Origin: Avena insularis
Taxonomy: Eukaryota > Streptophyta > Magnoliopsida > Poales > Poaceae
Assembly: GCA_023614405.1 (NCBI GenBank)
Contig: CM042694.1
Span: 479,853,392 to 479,917,391, forward strand
Length of the DNA stretch: 64,000 bases
Direction: 5' to 3'
How positions within the stretch are numbered: position 1 is the first letter of the stretch; every line of letters starts with the position of its first letter. The notes under the pieces are model-generated. The model was not told the origin of the DNA. It saw nothing but the letters and a program-made list of their open reading frames with translations, and did not search any database. Shown in pieces: positions 44,890 to 57,600 of this stretch. The position numbers and the translations under genes are program-made.

Positions 44890-46514
44890 TGATGGCTCAG
44901 TGTATGGCACCAGAAAAGTGCTGGTGCGGTGTTGATGTAGAGCTCGTTGGGAACCCCAAGAGGAAGGTATGATGAGCACAACAACAAGTTTCCCTCAGTT
45001 ATGAAACCAAGGTTTAATCGAACCAGTAGGAGCAAGGAAACACCCCAAAGGTGTTGCTAGTTGAGCCTTGGTAGGGCGCACTACTGGTGCTAGTAGCAAC
45101 ATGGAGACATGCACAACACAACCATAGAATTTATCCCCACCTTGCGATGAGGTTGTCAATCTCACCGTGTTTTGCTGAAAACAAAGGATTAAACGTATCG
45201 AATGGAAGGAAGTAATAGTTTGCAGAAAGTAAACACAAAGCAGTAAACAGTTTCTAGATTGTATGTAAAGAAAAAGGACCGGGATCCATAGTTCACTAGA
45301 GGTGGCTCTCCTTAGATAGATAACATGTTGGGTGAACAAATTACAGCGGGGCAATTGACAAACATCAAGAAAGCAATACATGCATATACTAATCATCTTG
45401 ACTCCTTTGGAACTTGATTGGGCATTACAACATTATACATAGACCGCCATCCAACTGCATCTATGACTAATAATCCACCTTCAGGTTATCATCCGAACCC
45501 CCTCCAGTATTAAGTTGCAAGCAACAGATTATTGCTTCTGAACTGCGTGTAAAGTAAACAATACGATTGTTCTATGAACAAAGGATTGTTGTTTTCTCCC
45601 TAGTAGCAACAGCACATCTAGTACCTTAGAGATTTCTGTCACTTCCCCAGATTACCAGAGGCATGGACCCACTATTAAGCATAAATACTAACTCTTGGTG
45701 TTGCTAGCATCTACTTGGCCAAGATAGCAACTAACAACAGAAAGCATGCAAGATCACAAATAACAAAGACATGATAGAATCAATAATCAATCTGAAATAG
45801 CATGTCAATATCCATCGGATCCCCGCAAACACAACATGCAGAATTACAAATAGATGATCTTGATCATGAACGGAGCTCACAAGATCTAGACATGAAAGCA
45901 TAAAGGAGGAGAACCAGCCATCAAGCTACTACATGGATCCGTAGTCCAAGGATGAACTACTCACGCATCACAACGGAGGCTTGCATGGTGATGAAGAAGG
46001 CCTCCAGGGTGAATTCCCCTCTCCAGCAGGGTGCCGGGAAGAGCTTCAGATCCCTCGCGATCTAGGGATGGAGATGACGGCGGCTACAGAATCTTTCGTG
46101 GATTTTTGATCGGGCACTTAGGGTTTTCTTCCTGAGGGCATCTTATGGGCGGAAGGAGAGGCCGAGGGGGTGCCTAGGGACACCACACCACCCCCTGGCA
46201 CGGGCCAAGCCTGGTCGCGTGGCCAGGTGGTGTGGCCGGCCTTTGTCCCCTCTCTGTCTCGTATTCTGGCATCTGATGACTTCCGGAAAAATAGGCACTT
46301 TGGCTTTTGTCCCGTCCAATTCCGAGAATATTCATTTTCTGACTTTCCTGGAACCAAAAACAGCAGAAAATAGGCAGCTGGCACTTTGGCTCTTGTTAAT
46401 AGGTTAGTCCAAGAAATCATATGAAAAGTACTCCAAATTGTGGACAAAACACAAGAAAGTGGATAAAACCAAGCATGGAACATCAAAAATTATAGATACA
46501 TTTGCAATGTATCA
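44890..46514 (-). repeat. B2 3' LTR
   Basis: On the minus strand it runs from TGATACATTGC (46514) to CTGAGCCATCA (44890). It matches 53058-54679. Both B2 LTRs end with about 50 nt not present in B1, including an internal CTTTTCTGG(C/T)GCCA. Confidence 0.92.
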
Positions 46515-49283
46515 ACATACCCATGCTTAACTCCTGCTCGTCCTCGAGTAGGTAAGTGATAAAAAGAAAGAATAATTTTTGAGGTGACATGCACCCTCAA
46601 AGACTTGATCAAAGTATTTGTAAAACATTCAAAGCTGGGATCATAGTACTTCAATCATAACATGAAAGACAAAGTTCTAGCAATAATACAAAGAAACTAT
46701 GATGCAACATGAAAAGGCACAAACAAAAGATTCATGAATAACAATGCTTTGCAAGACGTTTGTTTGTTTCACATAAAGAAAACATAGCATAATAGCATTC
46801 AGCTTGTCCCTCATAGAGTAGCAAATATAAATGCATAGGACACCTTCAAAGTTCATAAGAGTGACTAGATACAAATAGTTTAAAACAAGCAATATCAAAT
46901 TATGCATCAATCAACTAGTCCTGGGACAATGCACATAGAACTAAGAATGTCCACAATGCTCTCAAAGTAGGTGCATAAAGGTAGAAAGTGGAGACTCAAT
47001 ATATAATGGTGGGCGAAAGGCTTTATAGAAGGAAGTAGGGATTCAAGTCTCATAAAGAGCTTCCAAAAATTATGGTACTTAATAGCTTTCAGCTCTCATT
47101 GCCCCTATCATAAGCATCTTGAAGTGATTAAGGTTAAAGTGAACAAACTATGGTGTACATGCTTGACGAACTATAAGTTAGAAATATCATGTCCCTTGTA
47201 TACGAGGGCCGCTCCTCATGCTACTCAAGTTTAGTCACCGGTAAGTTCTTGTCATCATAAGTACATGTGTATCATAGAGAACCGCCAACGAGGTACCCCT
47301 TGCCCGATGATACGGAAGAATCCCCATATAAAAATGACAAGGCAAGCGGACAACGAGCATCTCAGCAATATTCTTATTTACCATGGGAATATGGTGCTTT
47401 TTTCTCTCTTTCCTCTTTTCATAATATCTCTTTTTTTCTCTTTTCTCTTTTTTTCTCAATATGACTCTTTTTTTATAAGAAGAATGCTTCATAGACAGCT
47501 CATTATGGTTACGCTGCAGGTTTCCACCATGTCAGCATGGATTAGACCAGCGGCCCAGGCGTTTCTCTAACACATATACATAACTCCATGGACTTACAAG
47601 GTCCCCTTTCATTTCACACTGACGACATCCACATACAAAAGAGCATGATATCAACTAGGTACAAGTACCAAGTGCAATGTTGAAAGAGTTCCCCATGAAA
47701 GCATGGTTCTGCTAATCCCCAACAAATAAGTGCAAGCATATACAACATAGAAGACACAATGGTTCAAGTTCATTAAGGGCAAGAAAATTAAAGTGTTCCA
47801 TCAAGGTCGTGAGAGCTTTAATCACTAGTTTTCTCATAACAAGTTTAATTTGGAAGGTAAACAAAAGCATGAATATACTTGGAATAACATAAGCTAGTAG
47901 GTAGGTATGGTGGACTCTTTGGAATAACTTGGTTTAGGGAGTTGGATGCATGAGTGGAACTCATACTTTGTTGTGGAGGCTAGCAAAAGACTGGGAGCGA
48001 CAAACTAAGAGAGCAATAATGGCCATAATCATGCAGAGCGACAAAACATCATTGATCAAAGCATAAAGTGATACTACAAGTTGAAAACTAAAGGATCATA
48101 AAGGCTATGGTGACTTGAGATAGTCATAACATGGTGTGAGCATGTGCCAAGTCAACCCAAATAAAGCATCAAAGGAGAATACCACTATACTATGCTTTGA
48201 TATGCTAAAACAACGCATGATTCATCCAAGGCACATTAAGCAATCTCAATTGTTTATAACAAGTCATGCTACATCAAAGAATGCTAAGCATAAAGCCAAA
48301 ACAATATCAAGCATGGCATGACAGGGCATAGGCCACGGTCAAAAACAAGCTCTTTTTACCACATAAGCATGAACTTTCCTACTCTTTTCCAAACCAAACC
48401 AAACTATTTGCAAACCAATGTATGAAAGAGGGGGTCCAACCAATTTATTCAGCAAACTAAGAAAATCAAGCAAACGAAAGCAAACGAAAAACCAAAACAA
48501 AAACAAAAAAGAAGATGCTCCAAGAACAACACAACTGTGCATGAAACAATAAAAATGAAGCGTTTGGAAGAAACCTGTAATTTTTATTGATGAAGAAGGG
48601 GATGCCTTGGGCATCCCCAAGCTTTGACGCTTGTACTTCTTGGATATTTCTTGGGGTGACACGCTTGGCATCCCCAATCTTAAGCTTTAGTCCATACTTC
48701 ATCTCATTACTCATTCCTTCCATACACCTGAAATTTTTCCTTCATACAAAACTTCACACAATCTTTATTAGCAACATTAGTGCACTCAAGATAATAAGTC
48801 TTAAGGTTCAGTTATAACACCAAATAAACTTCCATTAGAACACTAGTTACTGTAGCACTTCCCTCAAAAAGCTCAATTCCCCAAAAGAACTCAAAAAGAA
48901 ACCAACAAGAAGCAAATGCACAAAATGGCTGAAATCTGTCAAAACAGACCAGCAGGTAAAGACGAATTTTTTCGAAGACCTTCTGTTGCTCAAATCGAAA
49001 AGTGTTGAACTAACAAAAGTTAGATAACAACCTGGGGCAGAAGCACAAAAATTCACGCCTCAAAAGGACGTACAGAGATTTTACACGAATTTTTACTGTG
49101 AAGCATAGAAATCTGTTTTGGGACAACAACTTTCCCAATCATTACTTCTCTCTTATTAGAGGTTACTCTTGGCACAAAAAGCAAATAAAAAGGATAAGGA
49201 GCGGTTATGACAGAGGTAATAACTTCCAAGACTCATCTAAAACTTTTGGGTTATCTCCCAATAAGTACTTTTCTTTAATGCCA
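46515..49283 (-). repeat. A-type 3' non-coding region inside B2
   Basis: It is collinear with 16937-19205 and 31832-33899. It contains the hairpin at 48598-48618 and ends with 'gttaagcatgggtatgt' before LTR B. It also contains a region (46560-47000) not seen in A1 or A2. No gene. Confidence 0.75.
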
Positions 49284-50085
49284 TTAAGTTAGGCATGATA
49301 ATTTGGGAGGATGCTCACATAAGAAATATGAATTTAAGTAAAAAAGAGCATCAACAAGCAAATTCAAGCAAATTTAAGTCTAACCCACTTCCTATGCATA
49401 GGAATCTTGTAAAGAAACAAGTCATGAAAGCGCAAAGCTACAAGCATAGGAAAGTAAAACAAGTGCAACTTCAAAATTTTCAACATAAAGAGGGGAAACT
49501 TAATATTGTTGAGATACATAAAACCATGTTTCCCTCTCTCATAATAACTTCCAGTACCATCATGAATAAAATTAACAATATAACAAGCACATGAAACATT
49601 CTTATCATGAGCCACATGCATAAAAGAATTAATACTCTCCACATAAACATAGCCATTCTTATTAATTATAGTGGGAGCAAATTCAACAAAATAGCTATCA
49701 TTATTATTCTCATCACCATAATCATCAAATATACTAGGCATATTGTAATCATAATTAATTTTCTCCTCAATAGTAGGTGTACTGAAAATATCATATTCAT
49801 CATTATAATCATCATATATTGGAGGTTTGGTATCATCATAAGCAATAGAATAGCTATCTTCCAAAGCTGGGGAACTAAAAAGATCATTTTCATAAAAACT
49901 AGCTTCCCCAAGCTTAGACTTTTCCATAGCATTAGCAATAATGGTGTCCAAAGAATTCATACTAACAACATTGCTATTAGCATGCAAATAAAGTTCCATG
50001 GGTTTTTTAATTTTCTCTTCAAACACTTCATGTCCTAACTCAAGATAAATACTATAAAGTTCTCTAAAAAAAATTTGTTTTCCAT
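49284..50085 (-). pseudogene. B2 copy of the 267-codon A-family ORF
   Basis: It starts MENKQIFF at 50085, with a few changed bases after the ATG, then RELYSIYLELGHEVFEEK.., FDDYGDENNN, AHDKNVSCACYIVNF and FPLFMLKILKL to HRKWVRLK. There TGA (Cys/Val region of A2) and a short deletion end the frame at about 49364. The frame is open far upstream through the primer site (50377), probably by chance. Confidence 0.8.
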
Positions 50086-50191
50086 TAAGCCTAACTAGTG
50101 AAAACAAGAAACAAAAAGACAAAATTGCAGAATCTAAAGGAAATAACTTTGAGCACTCACACCGGAGGATGTGAGTACCTTTTAACTTACC

Positions 50192-50209
50192 TCCCCGGCA
50201 ACGGCGCCA
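50192..50209 (-). other. Primer-binding site of the inner A element
   Basis: The minus strand reads TGGCGCCGTTGCCGGGGA, a perfect tRNA-Asp-type site ten bases after the LTR end at 50220. Confidence 0.85.
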
Positions 50210-50219
50210 GAAAATAGCT

Positions 50220-51142
50220 TGATGTCTATGCACTTCTATTCTTGTAGACAGTTGTTGGGCCTCCAAGTGCAGAGGTTTGTAGAACAGCAGCAAGTTTTCC
50301 CTTAAGTGGATCACCCAAGGTTTATCGAACTTAGGGAGGAAGTGGTCAAAGGTATCCCCTCTCAAGCAACCCTGCAATCAAGATACAAGAAGTCTCTTGT
50401 GTCCCCAACACACCCAATACACTTGTCAGGTGTATAGGTGCACTAGTTCAGCGAAGAGATAGTGAAATACAAGTGGTATAGATAATTATAAGTGGTAATG
50501 GTGATAGAAGATAGCTTGATGGCGTGGAAAAGACTAAAGTAAAACTGAAATAAAGATGGAAGCAAGCAAACATGTAACAGATCTAATTGCAAACGGTGTA
50601 TCAATGCTTAGAAACAAGGCCTAGGGATCATACTTTCACTAGTGAACACTCTCATATAAATATATTCTTCTTTATGATACTATGCTGAACTACTCTCCGG
50701 TTGGACACTCTAATCAATGGCAGGGCTATAACAGCACACTTCAAAGTAAGCCTTTCCCATCTAGAAAACCCCACACTGTCACCATGAGCACTAGATGGTT
50801 CCAACAAACACCACAATTTCATAAAGACATCCAACTCCAAATATAACTCATAACAAGTATTTGTAGTCTGTAGCCTAAGTGCCACCATGGTGTGCACATT
50901 GTCAACTTCACACACATGGTGTGCACTTTGGCTTTTGTCCTGTACAATTCCGAGAGTATTCATTTTCTGACTTCCTGGAACCAAAAACAGCAGAAAACAG
51001 GCAACTGGCACTATGACATCTTGTTAATAGGTTAGTCCAAGAAATCATATGAAAAGTACTCCAAAGTTGGAACAAAACACAAGAAAGTAGATAAAACCAA
51101 GCATGGAACATCAAAAATTATAGATACATTTGCAATGTATCA
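50220..51142 (-). repeat. Inner A-family LTR with internal deletion
   Basis: It has the correct start (51142, TGATACATTGC) and end (50220, CATAGACATCA) but is only 923 nt against about 1415. The GC-rich hairpin, TATA box and leader are gone: 'gacaaaagccaaagtgcac' is joined straight to 'catgtgtgtgaagttg'. As a 5' LTR it would lack its core promoter. Confidence 0.85.
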
Positions 51143-51979
51143 AAAAACAAACGAAAAACCAAAACGAAAACAAAGAAGAAGATGCTCCAAGAACAACACA
51201 ACTGTGCACGAAACAATAAAAATGAAGTGTTTGGAAGAAACCTGGGATTTTTATTAATGAAGAAGGGGATGCATTGGGCATCCCCAAGCTTTGACGCTTG
51301 TACTTCTTGGATATTTCTTGGGGTGACACGCGTGTCATCCCCAAGCTTGAGCTTTAGTCCATCCTTCATCTCATTACTCATTCCTTCCATACACCTGAAA
51401 TTTTTCCTTCATACAAAACTTCACACAATCTTTATTAGCAACATTAGTGCACTCAAGATAAAAGGTCTTAAGGTTCAGTTCTAACACCAAATAAACTTCC
51501 ATTAGAACACTAGCTATTGTATCACTTCCGTCAAAAAGCTCAATTCCCCAAAAGAACTCAAAAAGGAACCAACAAGAAGCAAATGAACAAAATGGCAGAA
51601 ATCTGTCAAAACAGACCAGCAGGTAAAGACGAATTTTTTCGAAGACCTTCTGTTGCTCAAATAAAAAAGTGTTGATCTAACGAAAGTTAGATAACAACCT
51701 GGGGAAGAAGCACAAAAATTCACGCCTCAAAAAGACGTTCAGAGATTCTACACGAATTTTTACGGTGAAGCACAGAAATCTGTTTCGGGACAGCAACTTT
51801 CCCAATCATTACTTCTATCTCATTAGAGGTTACTCTTGGCACAAAAAGCAAATAAAAAGGATAAGGAGAGGTTATTACTGAGGTAATAACTTCCAATACT
51901 CATCTAAAACTTTTGGGTTATCTCCCAATAAGTACTTTTCTTTAATGCCTTTAAGTTAGGCATAAGAAGCAAGAAAGAA
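51143..51979 (-). repeat. Truncated 3' non-coding block of B2
   Basis: It is the first 820 nt or so of the same 3' block that appears in full at 49283-46515, cut by the inner A LTR at 51142. Confidence 0.75.
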
Positions 51980-52801
51980 TCAAGTGTTCTCGAAAGAAGA
52001 AGCATTAAAACCAAATTTGTTGCCCTTACCTCTCTTACTTTTATTCTTAACCTTGGGGAAAATATGATTGTTTGGTGGAGAAAAAAGGTGCATGGTCCCC
52101 TTTCCCACATCTATTATTGCTCCAAGGAGTTCTAATAGGGACCTTCCAAGTGTAATTTGTCCTTTTCCTGCACATTCAATAACAAGATAATTAGTAGAAA
52201 TCATTTTTCCAAGGATCTTTGTAAACACTCCTTCAGCCATTCCAGTTGGTAATATGGTATCATTATTAGCAAGAGATATTTCTTTTCCTCCTTCAGTAAG
52301 ACCCCAAAGATTCAAAGATTCATAAATATCTTTGGGCATAAGGTAAAATTTAGACATGATATCACAGCGGGCTTGAAAAGTTCCAGTGTTTATCTCAATC
52401 TTTACTGTAGGGAGCCACTTTGATGTTTCAGAATTTATTGGAACATAATTGTGATGCTCCCTAAGCGTATTATAGCAATCTTTTAAGCTAGTAGTGCTAG
52501 TCTCAAGAGTGTTCAATCTAGCAAATATTTTTGTGAAAGAAATATCAGTTTGGCTAGGCAAGTTGTAAGTGAGGATCAATTTCTTTATAGCATTTATAGC
52601 ATCATCCTCATTACATTGGAGGAAATTTCCTCCCACAACAGCATCTAAGGCATATCTATAGCAAAGAGCAATCCCAAGGTAAAAACTGCTAAGGAACAAG
52701 CTTTGAGTCATTTTAGGCTCATTTTTTTCATGTAGATCAGAGATTCTAGACCAAGCTTCCTTAAAACCTTCCTCAATTCCTTGTTTAAAAGTGAAAATCA
52801 T
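51980..52801 (-). CDS. B2 Gag-tail/protease-like ORF, 273 residues
   Basis: Residues 1-80 look like the end of an Athila Gag core (EEGFKEAWSRISDLHEK, LFLSSFYLGI, ALDAVVGGNFLQ). Residues about 128-245 resemble an Athila retropepsin: VKIEINTGTFQARCDIMSKF, LMPKDIYESLNLWGL, then FTKILGKMISTNYLVIEC and ITLGRSLLELLGAIIDVGKG. Where an active enzyme has a DLGAS-type motif this protein has DIMSK: the Asp is kept but the Gly is lost, so proteolysis is doubtful. It ends in a basic stretch (KVKNKSKRGKGNK). A short upstream ATG frame (52840-52802) ends in TAA immediately before this ATG, so the natural N-terminus is lost. Uninterrupted reading suggests recent activity or constraint. Confidence 0.65.
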   Translation of the reverse strand: MIFTFKQGIEEGFKEAWSRISDLHEKNEPKMTQSLFLSSFYLGIALCYRYALDAVVGGNFLQCNEDDAINAIKKLILTYNLPSQTDISFTKIFARLNTLETSTTSLKDCYNTLREHHNYVPINSETSKWLPTVKIEINTGTFQARCDIMSKFYLMPKDIYESLNLWGLTEGGKEISLANNDTILPTGMAEGVFTKILGKMISTNYLVIECAGKGQITLGRSLLELLGAIIDVGKGTMHLFSPPNNHIFPKVKNKSKRGKGNKFGFNASSFENT

Positions 52802-53029
52802 TTACTTGAGTGACATAGTGACTGGAGCAAGGCTAGACATAGTGGTAACTTAAGAAAGGAACTAATTTTTTTGTGTTTTTGAAATAAGAAAGCAAACTAG
52901 TAGAAATATTTTTTTGTGTTTTTGAAAAAGAAACGAGCAAACAAAGCAAAAGAAGAAACTAAGGAAAACAAAAATAACAAAGTAAAGAGATTGGTTATGA
53001 GGGACTCCCCTTGTGAAGATGTCCTTGAC

Positions 53030-53047
53030 TCCCCGGCAACGGCGCCA
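53030..53047 (-). other. B2 primer-binding site
   Basis: The minus strand reads TGGCGCCGTTGCCGGGGA, perfect, ten bases after the 5' LTR end at 53058. Confidence 0.88.
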
Positions 53048-53057
53048 GAAAAATGCT

Positions 53058-54679
53058 TGATGGCTCAGTGTATGGCGCCAGAAAAGTGTTGGTGCGGTGT
53101 TGATGTAGAGCTCGTTGGGAACCCCAAGAGGAAGGTATGATGAGCATAGCAGCAAGTTTCCCTCAGTTATGAAACCAAGGTTTAATCGAACCAGTAGGAG
53201 CAAGGAAACACCCCAAAGGTGTTGCTAGCTGAGCCTTGGTAGGGCGCACTACCGGTGCTAGTAGTAACGTGGAGACCTGCACAACACAACCACAGAACTT
53301 TGTCCCCAGCTTGCGATGAGGTTGTCAATCTCACCGTATTTTGCTGAAAACAAAGGATTAAACGTATCAAATGGAAGGAAGTAATAGTTTGCAGAAAGTA
53401 AACACCAAGCAGTAAATAGTTTCGAGATTGTATGTAAAGAAAAAGGATCGGGATCCATAGTTCACTAGAGGTGGCTCTCCTTAGATAGATAACATGCTGG
53501 GTGAACAAATTATAGCGGGGCAATTGACAAACATCAAGAAAGCAATACATGCATATACTAATCATCTTGACTCCTTTGGAACTTGATTGGGCATTACAAC
53601 ATTATACATAGACGCCATCCAACTGCATCTATGACTAATAATCCACCTTCAGGTTATCATCCGAACCCCCTCCAGTATTAAGTTGCAAGCAACAGATTAT
53701 TGCTTTATGAACTGCGTGTAAAGTAAACAATACGATTGTTCTATGAACAAAGGATTGTTGTTTTCTCCCTAGTAGCAACAGCACATCTAGTACCTTAGAG
53801 ATTTACATCACTTCCCAGTTACGAGGCATGAACCCACTATCGAGCATAAATACTAACTCTTGGAGTTGCTAGCATCTACTTGGCCAAGATAGCTACTAAC
53901 AACGGAAAGCATGCAAGATCACAAATAACAAAGACATGATAGAATCAATAATCAATCTGAAATAGCATCTCAATATCCATCGGATCCCCGCAAACACAAC
54001 ATGCAGAATTACAAATAGATGATCTTGATCATGAACGGAGCTCACAAGATCTAGACATGAAAGCACAAAGGTGGAGAACCAGCCATTAAGCTACTGCATG
54101 GATCCGTAGTCCAAGGATGAACTACTCACGCATCACACCGGAGGCGTGCATGGTGATGAAGAAGGCCTCCAGGGTGAATTCCCCTCTCCGGTAGGGTGCC
54201 AGGAAGAGCTTCAGATCCCTCCCGATCTAGGGATGGAGATGACGGCGGCTATAGACTCTTTCGTGGATTTTTGATCGGGCACTTAGGGTTTTCGTCCCGA
54301 GGGCATATTATAGGCGGAAGGAGAGGCCGAGGGGGTGCCTGGGGCCACCACACCACCCCCTGGCGTGGGCCAAGCCTGGCCGCGTGGCCATGTGGTGTGG
54401 CCAGCCTCTGGCCCCTCTCCGTCTCGTATTCTGGCATCTGATGACTTCCGGAAAAATAGGCACTTTGGCTTTTGTCCCGTCCAATTCCGAGAATATTCAT
54501 TTTCTGACTTTCCTAGAACCAAAAACAGCAGTAAAAGCAGGCGGTGCAATGTGGCTCTTGTTAATAGGTTAGTCCAAGAAATCATATGAAAAGTACTCCA
54601 AAGTGTGGACGAAACACAAGAAAGTGGATAAAACCAAGCATGGAACATCAAAAATTATAGATACATTTGCAATGTATCA
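53058..54679 (-). repeat. B2 5' LTR
   Basis: It starts at 54679 (TGATACATTGC) and ends CTGAGCCATCA at 53058. It contains the GC-rich inverted-repeat block (54345-54410) and matches 44890-46514 closely. It is followed outside by GGCCC. Confidence 0.92.
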
Positions 54680-54684
54680 GGCCC

Positions 54685-57600
54685 CGGTTCGATCTCCTCC
54701 ATCAACTTCCGTCGCCTCACTGCCGCTCTTCTTCCCCATGCGCGCCCCCGTGAAACCCTAGCCATGCGGTTCGACCAGGTCACCGACGCGACTCCTCTGG
54801 CCCCCATGTCCCTGGCTGCTGCTCGAGGGAAACCAAGACAGTCCCTTTCTCGACCCCAATCTACTTAAACACTGGCGGGATGGCGGTGCTTGACCGCAAC
54901 CCCGGTGACTCCCGTGGTGGTGTGGCATTCAGTACTAGAGGTGTGGTCCGATGGTGTGTCTTGGTGCAGGTTGTAGCGCCACCGGTGCTCCCTGTGCCAC
55001 CATGCCACCGAGCCCTTTATTCTTCATCACTGGTCTGCTTCCTCTACTCACGCTTATGCGAGGACTACAGGTATGTTCTTCCTTCTCCTATATCTTATTC
55101 TCTGTCCCCTCCATCTGCTATGCCCTTGGCTAAGGTTGTGAACCCTATCTAGGATTGCTCTCATTTTAGAATACTTGTTATTGTCAGAGAAGGTAGAGGT
55201 GGATCTGAGTGTGATGCTATTGTGAGTACAAAAACGATGATCCTATTTCCATGTTTGATCTAGAACCACTGACAGTAACTTCTGTCAACAGGTTATTACC
55301 TATACCTATGCTCGTTGTTATCGGAATAAGTTGACACGTATTCTGAGGATGTTTGTATGAATTCGTGACTAGGTTTTACTCAATAAGACATGTTTCTGAG
55401 TGATGTGTTGCTATCTTGATGTTGGATTATCATGGCTTGATATTGCCTTAATGTTGGACTGTGAAATTGCTTGCAGATACTCACTTGATCTATGAAGCTT
55501 TGATGTTGACTATGCCTAGTTGTATAGCAGTTTGTGTGATTATTTTGTTCCTATACTCTAGATATTCTCTTGTGACTTCATGAATAGCTGTAATGATTCC
55601 TAGAAGTGGTTTTTTAGGAAGTTGATTTGTTTTTCTGTCATCTTCTGACAGTGGAACAATGTATAATTCTGATTCCTAGAGTTACTACTAGGAAAATGAT
55701 GAAAATGGTTTGTATACCATTTGTAAGCAGTAATGGTGGCTGTTATGATTATTCTGCCAATAGTTGAGATGATTCTCAACCAGAGGGCTAAGGGTATCCC
55801 CTAGTATCAAGAGAAAATGATTGTTTAATTGGTTTGTCTGAAAATTTGGTCCTGGTTTGGGGGATGCCACTATGAAACCTTCTGCTGGATGGTACACAGT
55901 GGTAACCTCCATATACTAGAATTAAAAGATGTTCTACTTCATGTGTAGATAATGTGCAAGCATAACTTGTATGTGCTTGCCCTGATTCCTGGCTAGATTA
56001 GCTAGGAAAATGATGAGAAACTTCTTTACTTTTTATTAGCACATGATCACACTTGGTTTCGTTTGTGATCTGATTATAAATACCATGTTTGCCACTGTTG
56101 TGCCTTTCCTGAGAGAGTGCACAGTGGTAAACTTTTAAAAGATGAGCTACTTCAACCCTTTCCTTGGCCTGTGATGCAAAGGCTGAGGCCCAGTATTTAA
56201 ATAAGAGCAGATTTGATACTGGTTTTGTGTTTAACCAACTTGGTGGCTTCTACTATTAAATCTGTTGTTGTAGTGCCTCCCATGTGGAGTGTGCACAACA
56301 ATAGGTTGTAATGGTATGATCTGTTGCTAAGCTGGCTGTCCCTGCTAAGGATGCATAGGCTGGAAGCCATATTATGAATAATATTTATACTGTGTTGGCC
56401 TTAATTCATCCAGTGATGAACTTGCACTCCATTTGGGTGTAGTTCTGAGGATTTACCTCATCCTACAACACTCATGCTCATTATTTGAGAAGAACAACAG
56501 ATATACAGGAGTTGAATGGTCAACCTGCTGCTTGTAGAGTGGACAGATGGTTTGGTTGTGGCTCTTGTGGTGGTGGATCTTGGTCCACTACCCTTAATTG
56601 TTCACTTAATCTGCTTTGCTTTGACACCAACTTGTCCTTGTGGCCTTCTCCACCTTTATCCACCTTTCATTGCTACTGTTGCATGTGTTTCTTCTTTGAA
56701 TATGTCTAGAACATGTGGAATTGGGATTGTTGATGGTGGGTATGGAGTGTGGTGAAATGAACTGGTATATGCTAAGGCGTTTGTAGCTGCTCCTCTTATC
56801 CCTTGTTGAGGTACTTCTGCTATGGTGACAGCACACTCCACATGCAGGCTGTGTAAGCTGCTTGCAGGTGGCCCCTACTGTGTACAAGTTACAAGGCTTG
56901 TCTTGCTGGACTTGAGGATCAGATCAGCTATGAAGATCTTTTCTGGCTGTTGTTACACTTTTAATTTTACCTGTTTACTATGTTGGTGAAACTTTCCCCT
57001 TAAGGCCTATGATGTTGAACTGAGGCAAAAATGTAGATAAGAACATACACTACTTTTTGGACCCTCTTTGAAAAATACCCAATGATGAGATTAGAAATGC
57101 ATTTCATTGCAAATCTGAGGGTACAACTAACACTAATCTCCCTCTTCTATTCTCTTGGCTTTTGTTTTTGTTTTGCAGGAACAGGGAATATGAAGGTTAC
57201 AAGATAAAGAAAATTTAGTATCTAGTTAGAATTTCTCTATCCTTTTGTAATTCCTCTTTTGTTTGGAAATTGTACAGACAATGTAATACTGTGTACTTTT
57301 AATAAAGTTAATCTTTTTTCTCTCTTTTATAATTTGAGAATTTTAGTTTCTTGAATTCATATTTCTATAATGTAATCTTCCATTGTTACATTTTATTTAA
57401 TTTGTTGCTACTAAATAGAGAAAAGAATAAGAAGTATCCTTTTGTTTACTATATAAAGGACAATAAAGTTTTTTTTATATTCATCTTATACATAATATTT
57501 CTTCTGTATTATATTATTGTGATGTACTTATTATATGGAATATTGTAATATACATTTATTATAAAAAAGAATCCATTTTATTGCCTCATTGCAATTCTTT

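Larger units (their letters stand above)
44890..54679 (-). mobile_element. Element B2: chimeric B/A Athila-like element
   Basis: B-family LTRs on the minus strand (3' LTR 44890-46514, 5' LTR 53058-54679) are flanked by a perfect TSD GGCCC (44885-44889 and 54680-54684). From its 5' end: LTR B, perfect tRNA-Asp-type primer site, Gag/protease-like ORF, the beginning of a 3' non-coding block (51960-51143), then an A-family LTR, its primer site, the 267-codon ORF copy, a complete 3' non-coding block and LTR B. The inner A element has no 3' LTR of its own. RT and integrase are absent. Confidence 0.9.

Noticed and set aside
44640..44972. 110-codon frame ending in ..VELVGNPKRKV
   Set aside because: It crosses the B2 insertion boundary at 44889/44890 and its end is reverse-strand LTR B sequence.
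49607..50038. Ile/Asn-rich 143-codon frame, with counterparts at 16349-16612 and 31076-31507
   Set aside because: These are complementary-strand shadows of the Asp/Tyr/Asn codons of the 267-codon ORF, not separate genes.
54880..55152. 90-codon plus-strand frame in GC-rich leader text with a possible splice donor after it
   Set aside because: No domain; lies in a leader-like part of a long LTR-like tract. The splice-like sites and AATAAAG near 57300 do not define a protein.
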